64,000 nucleotides of DNA from UTCHB3 sp964625575 (GTDB lineage Bacteria > Bacteroidota > Ignavibacteria > Ignavibacteriales > Ignavibacteriaceae). The DNA lies in assembly GCA_964625575.1 (NCBI GenBank), contig CAZVBQ010000005.1:102497-166496 (forward strand). The letters run 5' to 3'. This document shows, in pieces, positions 24,027-32,444 of the stretch (positions are counted from its first letter, which is position 1; each line of letters starts with the position of its first letter). The notes beneath the pieces were generated by a model, which worked only from the letters and a program-made list of their open reading frames with translations, searched no databases and was not told the origin of the DNA. The position numbers were made by a program, and so were the translations under genes.

Positions 24027-26675
24027 ATGATTAAAACCGGCTACAATTTTTCCCCGGTACTGTTTCTGCTACTCCTCGCGCTTTGTTTCGCTGAATCATC
24101 AGCGCAAACAGCCGGCAAGCTCGCCGGCAAGGTTACGGATGAAAGCGGTCAGCCCCTGATTGGAGCAACCGTTATAGTTGAAGGAACCAACAAAGGCGCG
24201 GTAACCGATTATGACGGCTACTATACGGTGCTTAACCTGCGCGCCGGCACTTACACGGTTGAGTACAGATACACGGGGTTCCAAACCAAAAAGATATCAA
24301 CGATCCAGATCTCAACGGATCAGACCACAAAGATCGATGTAAAGCTGCAAAGCACGTCATTCACAACGGAGACTGTGGTTGTAACCGCGGAAAAACCTCT
24401 CGTTGAATTCAACCAGACATCATCAGTTGTAAACGTTTCGAAAGATCAGATCGAATTGCTGCCGGTTCAGGATCTCGGTCAGATCGTTAACCTGCAGGCG
24501 GGCGTGGTGGATGGCCACTTCCGTGGCGGCAGGTTGGGCGAGGTGCAGTATCAGGTGGATGGTGTTTCAATTAACAACCCTTTCAACAACTCCGCTACAC
24601 TTCTGCTTGACAAATCAGTGCTACAGGAAGTGCAGGTTATCTCCGGTACTTTCGATGCCAAGTACGGGCAGGCGATGTCGGGCGTGGTTAACGCTGTTTT
24701 ACGCTCGGGTGATGATAAATTTGAGTATTCAGGTGAGTTCTACGGTGGGAGCTACTACACCACCGACAACACCAGGTACCCCGACGCGGATAAATTCAGA
24801 CCCTTAGGAATTCAGAACTATCAGTTGACCCTCTCCGGTCCAACAGGGCTTCCGCAGACCACATTTCTTGTCTCGGGAAGAAGATATCATGGTGACGGGT
24901 ATCTTTACGGTACGAGGCGCTTTCTACCCACTGACCGTAATGATTTCGAGAATCAGGTTTACCGCCCAACGGGTGACAATGAACTGGTGCCAATGAACAC
25001 CACAAGGGAGTGGAGCGGTCAGTTCAAACTTGCCAACACTTCCATAAAAAACATCAACCTGAGTTACCAGGCGATAATGAACTCGATTGAGGCTTATTAT
25101 TACAACTACGGTCTCAGGCTGAATCCGGATGGCAACAAACCCAACAATACCACTTCGATCTCACATGGAATCGATTTCACGCACACGCTTTCATCAGACA
25201 TGTTTTATAAAATAAGCGTGCGCCAAAATTATTTTGACTACAAATCTTACAAATATGAGTCTGTCTTCGATCCCGCTTACATCGCCGCCGGCGAGTTCAA
25301 AAGCGATGCCAACTATGAACTTGGTGCCATTTTACAGGGGGTTGATCTCGGCAGATACATTCAGAAAACCAACAGCATAATCGCGAAGGGTGACTTCACC
25401 TGGCAGGTGAACAGAACCAACCTTCTTGAAGCCGGATTTGAAGGTCAGGTCTCCGATATTTCATTCGGTTCCCCGGGATTCCTTCAGTCGGTTGTTGTTG
25501 ATGGAGTGCTCAAACTCGTCCCAAGGGATCAGCCAGTGTTGATCACCGATCCGAGAGTGAACCAATATTTCCCGAAACAATACGCGCTCTATGTTCAAGA
25601 CAGGATAGAGCTTGGTGACCTCGTTGTAAGAGCCGGACTGAGAGCCGAATATTACGATGCCAATGCCGATGTGCCGAGTGATCTTGCAAACCCGGCAAAT
25701 GCCATCCCCGGCGCGCCACAGTCGGTGCTCAAACCAACCACTGTAAAGTTTGCCCTGGCTCCACGACTCGGTTTCAGCTTCCCCCTGACAGCGATGTCGT
25801 CTGTGTATTTTGCTTACGGGCATTTTTATCAGATGCCGGGACTCTCCGATCTTTATTCGAATTCAAACTACATGATCCTGAAAGACCTTCAGGATGGCGG
25901 TATCTCCTACGGAACGATGGGCAATCCTGATCTCCGACCACAGCTTACCGTTCAGTACGAAGGCGGTCTAAAACAAGCGTTCAACGCGATCTTTGGAGGC
26001 GAATTCACGATTTTCTACAAAGACATCCGTGACCTGCTCGGTGCCGAGTTTATCTCGACATACGCGGCGGCCGACTATCCCAGACTGACCAACGTTGACT
26101 TTGGTTCGGTCTACGGCTTCACGCTCGCTCTCGAGATGAGGAAACTTGGACCGCTGACGGCATCCGTCGATTACACCATGCAGTTCGCGCGCGGTAACTC
26201 GAGTGATCCTTATGAAACGGCAAACCGTGCCGCGGCAGGTAAAGACCCCCGCCCACGGGATATTCCGTTCGGATGGGACCAGCGGCACACCTTGAACCTT
26301 TCCGCGATCTGGCTTGAGCCAAACGACTACACTTTCTCGGCAATCCTTCGATTTGGAAGCGGCATGCCATACACTCCCGCCATCGGAACGGGATTTAATG
26401 CCGACCTTGAGACCAACTCAGGAAGGAAAGACGGTTACGTTCTCCTCGATCTTAGGGCGGAGAAGTTCTTTGAATTTTCTTTCATAAATCTCAGCGTGTT
26501 CGCGAGGGCCACCAATGTGCTGAACACAAGTTTTGTGAACGGTTTTGTCTTTGCCAACACGGGAAGCCCCGACTATTCAGTAAACGCTTTTGCCGACAGG
26601 GCAGCACTTCTTAATCCGGGCAGATATTACGAGCCCCGCAAGATTGAGATCGGTATCTCATTCAGGAGTAAATGA
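24027..26675 (+). CDS. TonB-dependent outer-membrane receptor (SusC-like)
   Basis: An 882-residue outer-membrane transporter. After a signal peptide (MIKTGYNFSPVLF and following, ending AESSAQ), it has a carboxypeptidase-regulatory-like domain (about 30-115, KVTDESGQPLIGATVIVEGT) and a plug (about 125-245, with YQVDGVSINNPFNNS and DAKYGQAMSGVVNAVLRSG). A 22-strand-type barrel runs to the C-terminus. It would import glycan oligomers powered by TonB. I chose ATG 24027, with GGTGAC just upstream and a proper signal peptide; an upstream GTG at 23976 lies in the hairpin. No SusD gene accompanies it; a large secreted protein overlaps its stop instead. Confidence 0.88.
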   Translation: MIKTGYNFSPVLFLLLLALCFAESSAQTAGKLAGKVTDESGQPLIGATVIVEGTNKGAVTDYDGYYTVLNLRAGTYTVEYRYTGFQTKKISTIQISTDQTTKIDVKLQSTSFTTETVVVTAEKPLVEFNQTSSVVNVSKDQIELLPVQDLGQIVNLQAGVVDGHFRGGRLGEVQYQVDGVSINNPFNNSATLLLDKSVLQEVQVISGTFDAKYGQAMSGVVNAVLRSGDDKFEYSGEFYGGSYYTTDNTRYPDADKFRPLGIQNYQLTLSGPTGLPQTTFLVSGRRYHGDGYLYGTRRFLPTDRNDFENQVYRPTGDNELVPMNTTREWSGQFKLANTSIKNINLSYQAIMNSIEAYYYNYGLRLNPDGNKPNNTTSISHGIDFTHTLSSDMFYKISVRQNYFDYKSYKYESVFDPAYIAAGEFKSDANYELGAILQGVDLGRYIQKTNSIIAKGDFTWQVNRTNLLEAGFEGQVSDISFGSPGFLQSVVVDGVLKLVPRDQPVLITDPRVNQYFPKQYALYVQDRIELGDLVVRAGLRAEYYDANADVPSDLANPANAIPGAPQSVLKPTTVKFALAPRLGFSFPLTAMSSVYFAYGHFYQMPGLSDLYSNSNYMILKDLQDGGISYGTMGNPDLRPQLTVQYEGGLKQAFNAIFGGEFTIFYKDIRDLLGAEFISTYAAADYPRLTNVDFGSVYGFTLALEMRKLGPLTASVDYTMQFARGNSSDPYETANRAAAGKDPRPRDIPFGWDQRHTLNLSAIWLEPNDYTFSAILRFGSGMPYTPAIGTGFNADLETNSGRKDGYVLLDLRAEKFFEFSFINLSVFARATNVLNTSFVNGFVFANTGSPDYSVNAFADRAALLNPGRYYEPRKIEIGISFRSK

Positions 26676-26698
26676 CCATGCCGGAATCAGGAGATCTT

Positions 26699-29600
26699 AT
26701 GACCAACAACAGATACAATTTTTACGCTTTGCTCACACTCGCCCTTTTTGTTTTTCTCCCTTCTGTGGTGAGTGCCCAGGTGCCGCCTGATCAACGGGGA
26801 AATATCGCCTGGGAGAGAATGGGGCAGCACGACTTCAACAATATCCGGACAAGATTCTACAATTACGGAATGGTTGGCGACTATCCCGACGATCCACTAA
26901 GGGTTGACCTGACGGTTTTTCATTCGGTTGAGATTCCGAAAGGTTCCGGCGAGAACTATACCGATGGTATCACACCATTCGTTCTCGCGAAGATAAGACA
27001 GAACAACGGCAAAGACGCGTACATGATGCAGTCGGGTTACCGTGAAAGGCAAACGCAAAGTCCGTTCACCGGTAAAACAATGCGTTACGAACCGCGTCCC
27101 GGTTATCTTCAGGAAGATCCTGCCATTAACGTTGGACGTTCGGTAGCGATGTCGAACGACCCGAGAACCTGGCCAAACCAGTGGCCGAATAAAATGAACG
27201 ATGCCACAGATCCCGGGTGGCCCGGTTCATGGAACGGCTACTTCGGCAAGGTGCCGAAACTTGAAATGCAGGAAAGTTTCGTGGTTATGGATGACAATTA
27301 TTACGACGCATGGGATTTTTACCCCGACGCGCGTGACAACACCCGCAGGGGGCTCGGTCTCAGGATCGAACAGCGTGGCTTCCAGTGGAACAACCCACAG
27401 GCTTCAGATGTTATCTTCTTCCACTACGATATAACCAATGAAAGCACAACCGACTATAATGACAACATTATTTTCGGGCTTTACATGGACTCCGGTGTCG
27501 GCGGTTCAGGTAAAGGTAAAGACCCGTATCCCGAGTCGGATGATGACAACGCCTACTTCACCAAATCGGAAGGTCTTAACCTCGTTTATACCTGGGACTA
27601 CTACGGAAATGGCAGCAAGGGCCCAACAGGTTACCTTGGTTACTCATACCTTGAGACCCCAGGTAACCAGTACGACGGTAAAGACAACGACGGCGACGGA
27701 ATAATTGACGAGAAAAGGGACAGTGGCCCCGGGGTACTGATTACAGGTCAGGATAACATCCGTAACTGGGTTACTGCCAACTATAATCTTGCCAACTTCC
27801 TGACGACGTATGGCCCAGTCGAGTCAAGACCTGCTTTCAAAAGAGGCATCTGGTGGACAGGTGACGAAGACCTCGATTGGGTTGCGGAGTACAACGATAC
27901 AGGCGCTGACGGGCTCTTCGGTACAAACGACGAAGGTGAAAACGATGGTGTCCCCACGAATGGAGAACCCGGTTTCGACAAGATCGACGTTGATGAATCC
28001 GACCAGGTCGGCCTGACCGGATTCAAGTTCAACAGAATTAATGATCCCGCGGGTGGCGGCCAGACAGACAATATCGTCTTTTTTGACGACGGCAGGGGCT
28101 GGCCTGAAAGACTCTGGAGAAATTTCACTAATCCCGATTCCGCTTTCGATGCCGCTATAACAAGAACCAACCTGAACATCGGCTTTCTATTTGCTTCAGG
28201 TCCGTTCAAATTGCCTGCCGGCAAAACAGAAAGGTTTTCACTCGCCCTCGCTTTCGGACGGGATCTCCGTGAACTGAAGAACAACATAAAAGTGGTTGAT
28301 AAAATCTACAAAGCCAACTATCAGTTCGCTGTTCCGCCCCCAACGCCGACCGTTACAGCATTCGCGGGTGACGGATATGTAAAACTTTCATGGGATGAAG
28401 CCGCGGAAAGGGCTTTTGACCCCGTAACAAATGAAAACGATTTTGAAGGTTACAAGATTTACAGAAGCACGGATCCTAACTTCAACGATATCAAAACAAT
28501 TTACAGTGGTACGGGAACCGAGCCGATGCCGTTCGGCAGGGCGCTCGCTCAGTTCGATCTGAAGGACAACATTCTTGGTTATTCAAAAACAACCGTTAAG
28601 GGAGTGGCATATTACCTTGGTGATGATACAGGCATCAAGCACACCTTTACAGATACCACCGCCGTTAACGGTCAGAAGTATTACTATGCCGTGGTGGCGT
28701 ACGACAAGGGTTCAGACTCACTCGACCTCTACCCTTCTGAAAACGCCTACTCTGTTACTCAGACTCTCCGTGGTGGAACCATCCTTCCCAAGAATGTGGT
28801 GGAAGTGGTGCCCAACCCCAACACTATGGGCTATGTTTCCGCTCAAACCGAGAACATCGTTCACAGCAGCGGTTACGGATATGGTGACTTAAAAGTGGAA
28901 GTGGTGAACTCAGCCGAAGTGCCCGATAATCACCTGTTCAAAGTAAAATTCTTCGCGCAGGATGACAGCGTGAAAGCCGAACTTTACAGACTGATAGATG
29001 AAACCACAGGCGACACTCTTTTCAGACTTGGACAAGACTTCAAGGGGCTTGGTACAGGTCCGACCGCGAGAGGTCTGTTGCCCGTGATCTCAACCCTTGA
29101 CACTTTCGCGATCGATCTTGACAATACCGGATTCACTTCCGGCAGTCCCACCAACGCGAAAATATCAGCACGTTACAGCGCGGTCAGATCAGTGAACCTT
29201 AAGCGTCCAGGTTTCCCCGAAGACGTGAAAATAATCTTCAGTGATCAGGTGCTCGACACTTCGAAGGCTTTCCCCGGATTCCAGGCCAAGCCTGCCATGT
29301 TCAAGGTGCTTGGCGTGGCACCCGATGGTTCCACACGGAAATTCAATTTCAAGTTTTACGACAAGAATAACTCGAAGACGCTTGACCAAGTGGATGATTA
29401 CATCGAGATCCAGACATATCAGACGAAAGCGCCAACCGTAGCAATTCCAACATGGAACATTCGCCTTGATACAACGGGTCAGTGGCAGCGCGGGCCGCTC
29501 GTTCCACCAACTATTGGCGACGAGTACAATCTCAAGCTGCGCGCGCCTCTCGGCAGCGGGGATGAATTCACGTTCAGAAGTGTCGGACAAAAATATGATC

Positions 29601-29938
29601 AGGCGCTCGCGAACAGTCAGTTTAACAACAAACCTTACGTGGTGCCCAATCCTTATGTGGCTGCCGCTTCGTTCGAGCCCCAGCGGTTCGGCGTTCAGGG
29701 GCGTGGTGAAAGAAAACTTGAGTTCAGAAATTTGCCTCCCAACTGTACCATCAGGATATATACCATCACCGGTGAGCTTGTGCAGACTCTTCACCATGAC
29801 GGTAACATACTTGAAGGTTACATCCCTTGGGATCTCAGGACAAAAGACAACCTTGAGGCCGCTCCCGGACTCTATATCTTCCACGTCGATGCCGGTCAAG
29901 CCGGGGTACACATCGGTAAATTCGCGATCGTGAAGTAG
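26699..29938 (+). CDS. large secreted surface protein with Ca-binding-like repeats, Fn3 and T9SS-like C-domain
   Basis: A 1080-residue protein with a signal peptide (MTNNRYNFYALLTLALFVFL, ending VSAQ) chosen from AGGAG 5 bases upstream. An upstream ATG at 26672 overlaps the receptor stop. The middle has acidic segments such as DGKDNDGDGIIDEK and DTGADGLFGTNDEGEND that resemble thrombospondin-3/EF-hand calcium loops. A fibronectin-like domain (about 550-690, with DFEGYKIYRSTDPNF) follows. The C-terminal about 90 residues (VVPNPYV onward, ending GKFAIVK) resemble a FlgD/T9SS-type sorting domain. Its position between the receptor and the PorV-like gene suggests a surface partner of the receptor, filling the place SusD has elsewhere. 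No enzymatic motif was recognised. Confidence 0.65.
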   Translation: MTNNRYNFYALLTLALFVFLPSVVSAQVPPDQRGNIAWERMGQHDFNNIRTRFYNYGMVGDYPDDPLRVDLTVFHSVEIPKGSGENYTDGITPFVLAKIRQNNGKDAYMMQSGYRERQTQSPFTGKTMRYEPRPGYLQEDPAINVGRSVAMSNDPRTWPNQWPNKMNDATDPGWPGSWNGYFGKVPKLEMQESFVVMDDNYYDAWDFYPDARDNTRRGLGLRIEQRGFQWNNPQASDVIFFHYDITNESTTDYNDNIIFGLYMDSGVGGSGKGKDPYPESDDDNAYFTKSEGLNLVYTWDYYGNGSKGPTGYLGYSYLETPGNQYDGKDNDGDGIIDEKRDSGPGVLITGQDNIRNWVTANYNLANFLTTYGPVESRPAFKRGIWWTGDEDLDWVAEYNDTGADGLFGTNDEGENDGVPTNGEPGFDKIDVDESDQVGLTGFKFNRINDPAGGGQTDNIVFFDDGRGWPERLWRNFTNPDSAFDAAITRTNLNIGFLFASGPFKLPAGKTERFSLALAFGRDLRELKNNIKVVDKIYKANYQFAVPPPTPTVTAFAGDGYVKLSWDEAAERAFDPVTNENDFEGYKIYRSTDPNFNDIKTIYSGTGTEPMPFGRALAQFDLKDNILGYSKTTVKGVAYYLGDDTGIKHTFTDTTAVNGQKYYYAVVAYDKGSDSLDLYPSENAYSVTQTLRGGTILPKNVVEVVPNPNTMGYVSAQTENIVHSSGYGYGDLKVEVVNSAEVPDNHLFKVKFFAQDDSVKAELYRLIDETTGDTLFRLGQDFKGLGTGPTARGLLPVISTLDTFAIDLDNTGFTSGSPTNAKISARYSAVRSVNLKRPGFPEDVKIIFSDQVLDTSKAFPGFQAKPAMFKVLGVAPDGSTRKFNFKFYDKNNSKTLDQVDDYIEIQTYQTKAPTVAIPTWNIRLDTTGQWQRGPLVPPTIGDEYNLKLRAPLGSGDEFTFRSVGQKYDQALANSQFNNKPYVVPNPYVAAASFEPQRFGVQGRGERKLEFRNLPPNCTIRIYTITGELVQTLHHDGNILEGYIPWDLRTKDNLEAAPGLYIFHVDAGQAGVHIGKFAIVK

Positions 29939-29949
29939 GAGGTGTGACA

Positions 29950-30966
29950 ATGAAAACAAAACAATTAACCATGGTTTTATTCCTTGTTATCGCTTCCACT
30001 CTGATGCTTAACGCGCAGAGCAAGACCGGGACAACCGTCGGGCAGTTCCTCAAGATCGAACCCAGCGCGAGGGCTTCCGCTCTCGGAAACGCGGGTTCAG
30101 CGCTTTTTGGAGAAGCCACGGCACTTTTCTACAACCCGGCTTCACTCGGAAGATTGAACAAAATTGATGCCCAGTTCACCTATAACAAGTGGCTCGCGGA
30201 CATCAACTACAACTACGCGGTGGCGGCAGTACCAATCAATGGTATCGGAACGCTCGCGCTTCAAATGACCTCCCTCAACTCAGGTGAAATGGATGTAAGA
30301 ACTGTGGAACAGCCCCTCGGAACGGGTGAGAGGTTCAGCGTGACAAACTTCGCTCTCGGTTTCGGTTACGGTATCATGCTGACCGACCGGGTATCGGTTG
30401 GATTGCAGGCTACCTATATCCAGGAATCGATCTGGCACTCAACCCTTACCGCGCTCGCTTTCAATATCGGCGTGCAGTACCAGGTTGAAGTGGATGGGCT
30501 CACCATCGGCGCCGCTCTCATCAATTTTGGTCCAAGAGCAAAATATGAGGGAAGGGATGCCTACGTTAACTACGACTTCGATCCAAAGAAGTCCGGTGAT
30601 AACGATCAGCTTCCTGCCGAACTGAGGCTTGATGAATGGGGTCTCCCAACCGCCTTCAGGGTTGGACTTTCGTATCCCGTTAAGTTCTCGAAAGACTACA
30701 AACTTACACTTGCTGCTGACGCGTTCCATCCGAACGATAACAAAGAGAGCGTTAGCGTGGGTGGTGAGCTCGAACTGCTCGATCTGGTTTACCTTCGTGG
30801 TGGCTACAGGAATCTCTTCCTCGATGATCTTGAAGGAGGTGCCGTGCTTGGTGCCGGTGTAAAAGCCACAATTTCAGGCGGTTACGTCGTGAGGTTCGAT
30901 TACGCATGGGCTGACTATGGCAGACTCGAACAGGCGCACCGCTTCACATTTGGCGTGGGCTTCTAA
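29950..30966 (+). CDS. PorV/PorQ-family outer-membrane protein
   Basis: A 338-residue beta-barrel protein. The signal peptide (about 1-23, ending LNAQ) is followed by the family's QFLKIEPSARASALGNAG and ALFYNPASLGRL. FadL-like alternating strands continue to a C-terminal aromatic (FTFGVGF). PorV is the T9SS component that shuttles cargo to the attachment complex; paralogues may serve individual cargoes. The ATG at 29950 has a perfect AGGAGG seven bases upstream, overlapping the previous stop. A strong terminator follows at 30993. Confidence 0.85.
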   Translation: MKTKQLTMVLFLVIASTLMLNAQSKTGTTVGQFLKIEPSARASALGNAGSALFGEATALFYNPASLGRLNKIDAQFTYNKWLADINYNYAVAAVPINGIGTLALQMTSLNSGEMDVRTVEQPLGTGERFSVTNFALGFGYGIMLTDRVSVGLQATYIQESIWHSTLTALAFNIGVQYQVEVDGLTIGAALINFGPRAKYEGRDAYVNYDFDPKKSGDNDQLPAELRLDEWGLPTAFRVGLSYPVKFSKDYKLTLAADAFHPNDNKESVSVGGELELLDLVYLRGGYRNLFLDDLEGGAVLGAGVKATISGGYVVRFDYAWADYGRLEQAHRFTFGVGF

Positions 30967-30992
30967 CAACCCGTATGTTATCCGTATCTCCC

Positions 30993-31035
30993 AATGCCGC
31001 CGGACTGTTCCCGGCGGCATTTGTTTAATTTTTAA
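30993..31035 (+). terminator. rho-independent terminator after the PorV-like gene
   Basis: A perfect 11-bp stem, AATGCCGCCGG / CCGGCGGCATT, with the loop ACTGTTC is followed by TGTTTAATTTTT. It separates the receptor trio from the GH144/GH2 pair. Confidence 0.85.
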
Positions 31036-31051
31036 TTCAATCGGACGAAGA

Positions 31052-32443
31052 ATGAAATATCTGTTTTCCTTGCTCTTTCTCGTGTTTTACTCAGGCTGTT
31101 CAATGGCGCAGAGCTATGCGCCCGATAAATACATCAAGTACAATGACCTGCCCAAAGATCAAAAGCTCTTTCTTGATACACTTCAAAGGCAGACTTTCGA
31201 GTATTTCCTTCATGAAACAGAACACTCGAAAGGATTGGTAAAAGACCGGTCTGCCGACTGGTCACCCGCGAGCATGGCTTCAACCGGTTTCGGCGTTCCT
31301 GTCTGGGCAATAGGTGCAGAAAAAGGATGGATAACCAAAGCAAAGGCTGAAGAACTTACCTTGAATCTAATCCGGTTTTTGTTGACGAGCGAGCAAAGTG
31401 CCGCCGCTGATGCCACCGGATACAAGGGATTCTACTACCACTTCGTAGATCTGAAACAAGGAAAAAGGGAGTGGAAGTGTGAGCTTTCAACCATCGATTC
31501 GGGACTTCTCTTTGCCGGACTGATCTTCGCGCGTAACTACTACAATGGTGACAGTGAAGCTCACAGGGAGATAAGGGAGGGGGTCACCAAGATACTTCAG
31601 AGGGCCGACTGGGACTTTTTTACAATTACCGATCCGAACAGTGATTATTTCAACGGACTCTCCATGGGGTGGCATCCCGAATCGGAGGATAACGGATTGA
31701 TCGACCACTGCTGGTGGGGATACAATGAAGCACTGGTGCTTTTCATAATGGCGGCAGGATCAGGTTCTAAAGACTATCAAAAACATTATGACCGCTGGCT
31801 CCGTGACTACCAGTGGGGTGCCGCCTATCCGGGGCTTGACCATTATCTTTTCGCTCCGCTGTTTGGGCATCAATACTCCCATCTTTTTGTAGATTTCAGG
31901 GGTATTTACGATATTAAGAACCGTGAGAAGGGGATAGACTACTGGGAGAACACCCGCAGGGCAACCTACACCCAACAGCTTTTCGGGAAGGAAAACCCAA
32001 GAAAGTGGAAGGGGATGGACTCTCTGACCTGGGGGCTGACGGCCTGTGATGGTCCCGGTGCCAAATATAATTATGACAATTACAAGTTCCTTGACTACTC
32101 CGCACGTGGGTTCGCGATCCATGATCAGGAGTGGAACGATGACGGCACCATTGCTCCCACCGCCGCTGGTGGATCGATACCATTCGCGCCTGAGATCACT
32201 ATTCCCGCGCTCATGAACATGAAAAACAAATATGGCTCCGGAGGCCTGTGGGGTAAATACGGCTTTCAGGACGCGTTCAACCCAACCGCCGGATGGGTAG
32301 CGCAAGACTGCCTCGGCATCGACCAAGGTCCGTTCATTATTATGATCGAAAACTACAAAAATGATTTCGTTTGGAAGTATTTCATGCAGGACCCCGTTAT
32401 AAAAGAAGGACTTAAAAAACTTGGATACACTTCCGGAAAATAA
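31052..32443 (+). CDS. exported GH144-type (glycoamylase-domain) glucanase, probable lipoprotein
   Basis: A 463-residue protein starting at the ATG at 31052. Its leader MKYLFSLLFLVFYSGCSMAQ has a lipobox-like YSGC (Cys 16) and could be a lipoprotein or be cleaved at SMAQ. The rest is one glycoamylase-fold domain: DTLQRQTFEYFLHETEHSKG, WSPASMASTGFGVPVWAIGA, TWGLTACDGPGAK, DDGTIAPTAAGGSIPFAPE and IDQGPFIIMIENYKND. The last four motifs closely parallel the T9SS-secreted paralogue at 15232, which also has accessory domains. It probably trims oligomers in the periplasm or at the membrane. The GH2 gene follows after one base. Confidence 0.85.
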   Translation: MKYLFSLLFLVFYSGCSMAQSYAPDKYIKYNDLPKDQKLFLDTLQRQTFEYFLHETEHSKGLVKDRSADWSPASMASTGFGVPVWAIGAEKGWITKAKAEELTLNLIRFLLTSEQSAAADATGYKGFYYHFVDLKQGKREWKCELSTIDSGLLFAGLIFARNYYNGDSEAHREIREGVTKILQRADWDFFTITDPNSDYFNGLSMGWHPESEDNGLIDHCWWGYNEALVLFIMAAGSGSKDYQKHYDRWLRDYQWGAAYPGLDHYLFAPLFGHQYSHLFVDFRGIYDIKNREKGIDYWENTRRATYTQQLFGKENPRKWKGMDSLTWGLTACDGPGAKYNYDNYKFLDYSARGFAIHDQEWNDDGTIAPTAAGGSIPFAPEITIPALMNMKNKYGSGGLWGKYGFQDAFNPTAGWVAQDCLGIDQGPFIIMIENYKNDFVWKYFMQDPVIKEGLKKLGYTSGK

Positions 32444-32444
32444 G

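Noticed and set aside
24428..24438. TGTAAACGTTT resembling the LacI operator
   Set aside because: Only one half-site is complete and it lies inside the TonB receptor coding sequence, so it is likely chance.
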